Assembly: GCA_000969725.1 (NCBI GenBank)
Contig: JXSR01S002723.1
Origin: Ophiothrix spiculata
Taxonomy: Eukaryota; Echinodermata; Ophiuroidea; Amphilepidida; Ophiotrichidae
Length of the DNA stretch: 20,758 bases
Direction: 5' to 3' (one strand)
Under the pieces are notes generated by a model, which saw only the letters and a list, made by a program, of their open reading frames with translations, had not been told where the DNA came from and did not search any database. Shown here piece by piece: positions 17,685-20,758 of the stretch (the first letter of the stretch is position 1; each line of letters starts with the position of its first letter). Both the position numbers and the translations under genes were made by a program.

Positions 17685-18165
17685 CTTGAAAAACAAATAA
17701 GATTAAGTGAGTTAGATAATATGCAGGGATAATGAGCATAAGATTTGGAGATCAAACATGATTAATCTGGTGGCCCCGGCTGGTGGCAAGAATGAAGGTC
17801 TATAATAAGATTTTCCTCAATGAGAAGTCAGAGTTCATGAACAACATATAATAGACAGGAATTCAGTTTCAGTTCATTTTTCCAAATACAAAGTAAAGCA
17901 TCTTAATAATTTACACAGTTTAAATACAATAAATGAAAATTTTTAACAAGGAAAGATAAATGTAATTGGAGGGATGGCTAGTAAACAGCAAAAGCTTGAG
18001 TAACCGTATTGGGCACCCAGAGAAAGTAGTATGAGGTAGAACGAGGAAAAAACAATGCAAGACACAGACCAACAAGAGACAAAAGACATGCGGAGATACT
18101 AGACAAGACAGGCATAGTATGAGGTTGCATATTGTCATTAAAGCAGAAATTGGTTAAAGAGGTAT

Positions 18166-18389
18166 TGAAAGCAAGGAACACCCCTCAAACACGCTACAGA
18201 TTTGTTCATCACAAATCAAAAATGATGTGTCCTTGCATCCGCATAATTTTATTGCATGATGGCGACTTTAACCGCCCAAGTGTGATAAAATGCGCGGATG
18301 CATGGGATGCAGAGTTGTTGCTTTTTGATGAACAACTCTGTAGTGTGTTTGAATACATAACCCTATCACAGGGTGTTCCTTACTTTCAG
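18166..18389. mobile_element. Foldback element with ~17-bp ends (gaaagcaaggaacaccc)
   Basis: gaaagcaaggaacaccc at 18168-18184 and the inverse at 18371-18387 differ at one base. Inner parts also pair (caaacacgctacag with ctgtagtgtgtttg; gcatccgca with tgcgcggatgc). A 102-codon open frame on plus spans it, but it shows no domain and is explained by the palindrome. No target duplication was identified. The remaining intron up to 18832 shows nothing firm. Confidence 0.6.
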
Positions 18390-18832
18390 CAAAAATATAT
18401 TCGTGAAAATATATGTGTAGAGAATAAAATTATATTCTAAATATTTTCAATTCAACATAGTTCTATTTTCTTAAAATATCTAAAAGAATCTAAAGTTTTG
18501 TAAATTTGTTGCTCTGCCATTTTCAACTGTTCCCTTGCACCAGGCACATATTCAAAGTTCCTGATGTGTGATGAACAGCGTGTTCTTTTGTGTGTACCGT
18601 GTAATCGGGCTTTTGTGAACAATGTACCGTGCGTGACACGATAATTTGAATATCAACTGTGGCTTTTCCACAAATCAAAAATGGTATGCTGCAATATAAG
18701 GAAATCGGTGATGTTGAACCTGGCAAATCATTTGCATCATTTTCATTTCATAATCATTAAAAACCATTGTAAATTGGTCACCTTTCATTTTGTTAGCTTG
18801 AGTGCAACTCAGTGATTACAAAATCAACTTAC

Positions 18833-19114
18833 TGTGAATTTCTATATTGAAAGTCTTGGTGGCATTTCCAACTAAATTCCTTGCGACGCACATGTACACT
18901 CCATTGTCACCAAGTTGAGCATTCATTATCTGTAGCCTTGTCCCATCGGAAGATATCACACTGTTGGATCCATAGCGCTGCAGTTGAGCACCATTTTTGT
19001 ACCATGTAATGCGTGCCATAGGAACAGAGATCTGGGGTTCACATACTAATTCTGTTTGCATGTTAAGAATGATGCTCACATTGCGAGGCTCTTCCGATTC
19101 AAATGTTGGTGGAA
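18833..19114 (-). CDS. Exon 3: complete Ig I-set domain
   Basis: A 282-bp phase 1-1 exon (94 codons) begins with VPPTF, the usual start of hemicentin Ig modules. The first cysteine is in TELVCEPQ, the core tryptophan in ARITWYKNGAQLQ, the E strand is TRLQIMNAQ, and LGDNGVYMCVARN holds the second cysteine. The closing GNATKTFNIEIH is nearly identical in part to that of exon 2, which fits local domain duplication. Potential N-glycosylation sites occur at RNVSI and GNATK. Acceptor AG is at 19115-19116; the donor is GTAAGT after CAC A. Confidence 0.93.
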
Positions 19115-19696
19115 CTGAAATGGAAATAACAACAAACATAACATAACAATATAACAATTTATTAAAGTAGAATTAGTATACGCAGAAGCGGTCCTACATC
19201 ATACGCAGCACAATGATATAAAAATAATTTGCCTTTGTGTGTGGTGAATACAATACTTTAGCCAAGCATCACTTCATTTTCTTTCTGTTATGACGAGAAG
19301 GAAATCTTTGAATCCATGAACTGCTTTTCATCTTGTTGTGGTTTGATTACCACGCACCTCACATGATTTTGGCAACATATTATTTGAACAATTTGCAAAA
19401 ACTAATCAAAACTCTCCATAGAGTTGCAATAGGAGTCGGCATTTGTTTTCACTGCGATAATCAGAAAAAAGGCTCCGAATGTAAACAAATACACGGATTT
19501 CCACTCGAGGCTATTGGACAGAGTGTAGACAAATCTGATTCCACACAATCCTACACCTCTATGTCCACCACTTCAAACAAAATTTGAGGTTAGTTAGTGT
19601 AAATTTCAAAACCAAAAGGTCTGGGTTTTTTCCAAGAGTTGTATTCAAGAAATATTTGTTCATTAAAATTCAAAAATGGCAGATGAAGTCACTTAC
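19115..19696. other. Intron between Ig exons 3 and 2
   Basis: 582 bp. An open frame of 84 codons on plus (19333-19587) has no recognisable domain and no support; otherwise nothing was found. Confidence 0.65.
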
Positions 19697-19990
19697 CATT
19701 GACATTGACAACAAATGTCTTGGTAGCATTACCTACACTACTCATAGCCACACACACATAGGTTCCCTGATGTATTCTCTCAGCCCTTCTGATAATCAGC
19801 GTTTTCCTGTCAGCTGACATCTGCACCCCTCTGGAGTTGTGCGTCACACGTTGGCCATCTTTATACCATATGACAGTTGGTGGTGGATTGCCGCTGGCTT
19901 GGCATGGTAGGGTGATGGTATCATCTTGGGTGTGCACGATTAGATGAGGCTCGCTTGGTCTTTGTCCACCATTATCAATGATAGGTGGGA
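19697..19990 (-). CDS. Exon 2: complete Ig I-set domain
   Basis: A 294-bp exon with phase 1 on both sides (98 codons) encodes a whole Ig domain. The first cysteine is in ITLPCQASG, the core tryptophan in PPPTVIWYKDGQ, the E strand is KTLIIRRA and the second cysteine is in QGTYVCVAMSSVGNATKTF. The usual aspartate of the D-x-G-x-Y-x-C turn is replaced (IHQGTYVC), although fold and length are normal. A linker of about 20 residues, rich in N, G and P, precedes the A strand. It explains why this is the longest Ig exon here. Acceptor AG is at 19991-19992; donor GTAAGT follows GTC AAT G. Asn in GNATK is a likely N-glycosylation site. Confidence 0.93.
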
Positions 19991-20500
19991 CTGAAAAACA
20001 CAGATTAATACTTTATAAGGTTAAATTTCTCTTTGTCTTATCCATAGACGATTAGCCAGTCATTCAAAGCATTTTTTATAACATTGGTTTGCATAATGAT
20101 AAATTATCATGTTTCACTTCCGTAATGTAAGGTGCAATTTTAAGAAAAGTCAAAATTGCAAAATGATCAACGCATAAACATGATAAATGTAGCCTTTTTG
20201 ATTGGTGTTTCCAATTCAAATTAACTGACTTCCAACAATCAAAATTATGTTGAAAACAATGCGTTCTGGTCTAAGGTGTCAGGTGTTCAAAGCAAAAAAT
20301 GAACTATTTAATTTTTATTCTGAGGAAAGAAAAAATGTGATAATTATATTTGCAGTGTTACGTTGATGCCAATTAACACGCTCTTAGCACATTTTCGTTT
20401 CCAAAGACGCTCTTGGCATACACACTATGCAGATTCTTTTTTGCTGAAAATGTAAAGATATGGACTTTGAAAAATGTCTCTGCCAAGATTGTCACACATA
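19991..20500. other. Intron downstream of exon 1
   Basis: AT-rich intron between the decayed exon copy and exon 2; nothing recognised. Confidence 0.65.
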
Positions 20501-20501
20501 C

Positions 20502-20610
20502 TTTGTACAGTAATTCCATCGAATCTTGTGCTTTTACTATCTTGTGCCAGCACATCCCAATTAAACCTTTTGTATAAACAAAAACTGCCCCAGAATTATT
20601 AGCAAAGTTG
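20502..20610 (-). pseudogene. Decayed tandem copy of the half-Ig exon 20626-20758
   Basis: The segment repeats the neighbouring exon from its window-edge end to its donor. The run matching LGQFLFI and the end matching the ITVQ region are clearly shared, while about 24 bp are missing inside, including the DAGRYTC signature. In the copied frame a TAA follows shortly after the shared QKV residues, so it cannot replace the exon. The last exon base before the GTATGT donor has changed from G to A. Only about 15 bp separate it from the parent exon's end. It is a dead exon duplicate inside the intron. Confidence 0.75.
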
Positions 20611-20625
20611 AAATCCATAACATAC

Positions 20626-20758
20626 CTTGTACAGTAATTCCATAGAATCTTGTGCTATTACCCGCCACATTGTAAGCAAGACAGGTATACCTCCCAGCAT
20701 CTCCCACATGAACCTTTGGTATAAACAAAAACTGCCCCAGACTTCTTAGCAAAGTTGA
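20626..20758 (-). CDS. Exon 1 (partial): C-terminal half of an Ig domain
   Basis: The reading frame shows strands E to G of an I-set domain: FLFIPKV, then the signature VGDAGRYTC with the second domain cysteine, then AYNVAGNSTRFYGITVQ. The exon ends in CAAG before the donor GTATGT, phase 1. The N-terminal half, with the first cysteine and the core tryptophan, is beyond the window. The frame is open to the right edge, but an AG at 20745-20746 preceded by a T-rich run could be a phase-2 acceptor, which would make the exon begin at 20744 as in the split Ig at 16610. The window cannot decide between these. A broken copy of this exon lies immediately downstream. Confidence 0.8.

Larger units (their letters stand above)
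1..20758 (-). other. Hemicentin-like gene, internal part (Ig array to TSP1 array), 20 exons
   Basis: The minus strand carries ten Ig I-set domains (the first one partial) followed by five TSP1 repeats, each bounded by GT/AG splice sites with matching phases. Long Ig arrays followed by a short TSP1 array are the hallmark of hemicentins, secreted matrix proteins that organise epithelial junctions and basement-membrane linkages. In known hemicentins the TSP1 block is followed by a G2F/nidogen-like domain and calcium-binding EGF modules; these should lie beyond the left edge. The VWA domain and most Ig domains should lie beyond the right edge. No start codon, stop codon, promoter or poly(A) signal of the gene is in the window. 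Other Ig plus TSP1 proteins (papilin, ADAMTS-like, UNC5) have other domain orders or far fewer Ig domains. Exons total about 3466 bp. Confidence 0.9.

Noticed and set aside
18132..18440. 102-codon open frame on plus
   Set aside because: It lies across a foldback element, has no recognisable domain, and is in an intron on the opposite strand.

Overview
This is eukaryotic, AT-rich, intron-dense DNA. A single large gene is read on the minus strand across the whole window and runs off both ends. It encodes a hemicentin-like (fibulin-6 family) extracellular matrix protein: a tandem run of I-set immunoglobulin (Ig) domains followed by thrombospondin type 1 (TSP1) repeats. Twenty exons can be placed by reading frame and GT/AG splice sites. 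Together they carry about 3.47 kb of coding sequence, with every junction in frame. The N-terminal VWA region, most of the Ig array, and the G2F/EGF/fibulin C-terminus expected of a hemicentin are not in the window. An invertebrate, possibly a marine deuterostome such as an echinoderm or hemichordate, is my guess from the gene architecture and the repeat types; the species cannot be fixed from sequence alone.

Layout in transcription order (right to left). The right edge holds the C-terminal half of an Ig domain (20626-20758). Two one-exon Ig domains follow (19697-19990, 18833-19114), then an Ig split over 17534-17684 and 16610-16737, two one-exon Ig domains (14894-15166, 14022-14294), and four Ig domains each split over two exons (13074-13264 with 12380-12461; 11585-11716 with 10891-11022; 9082-9269 with 8304-8385; 7533-7635 with 6315-6481). 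After an intron of about 2.15 kb come five TSP1 exons of exactly 171 bp each (3988-4158, 2210-2380, 1599-1769, 879-1049, 68-238). All introns between domains are phase 1. The introns inside Ig domains are phase 0, 1 or 2.

The most unusual part is 16301-16737. The C-terminal half-Ig exon is present three times in tandem with a 159-bp period, and the copies are separated by only 31 bp. Two copies are fully open; the third ends in a stop codon. The spacers are too short for ordinary introns, and joining two copies breaks the frame, so at most one copy can be used per mRNA. That is the layout of mutually exclusive exons, or of a recent duplication on its way to decay. Exon relics just downstream of donors also occur at both window edges (20502-20610 and 1-40), so exon-plus-donor duplication seems to recur in this gene.

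The introns are full of short mobile elements: a hAT-like MITE with an 8-bp target duplication, a poly-G-ended MITE with an 8-bp target duplication, two related foldback elements with target duplications of about 14-15 bp, several other foldbacks, two tRNA-derived SINE-like relics, a degenerate ~100-bp tandem repeat, and a MITE pair in opposite orientation about 3.2 kb apart. I found no other protein-coding or structural RNA gene.
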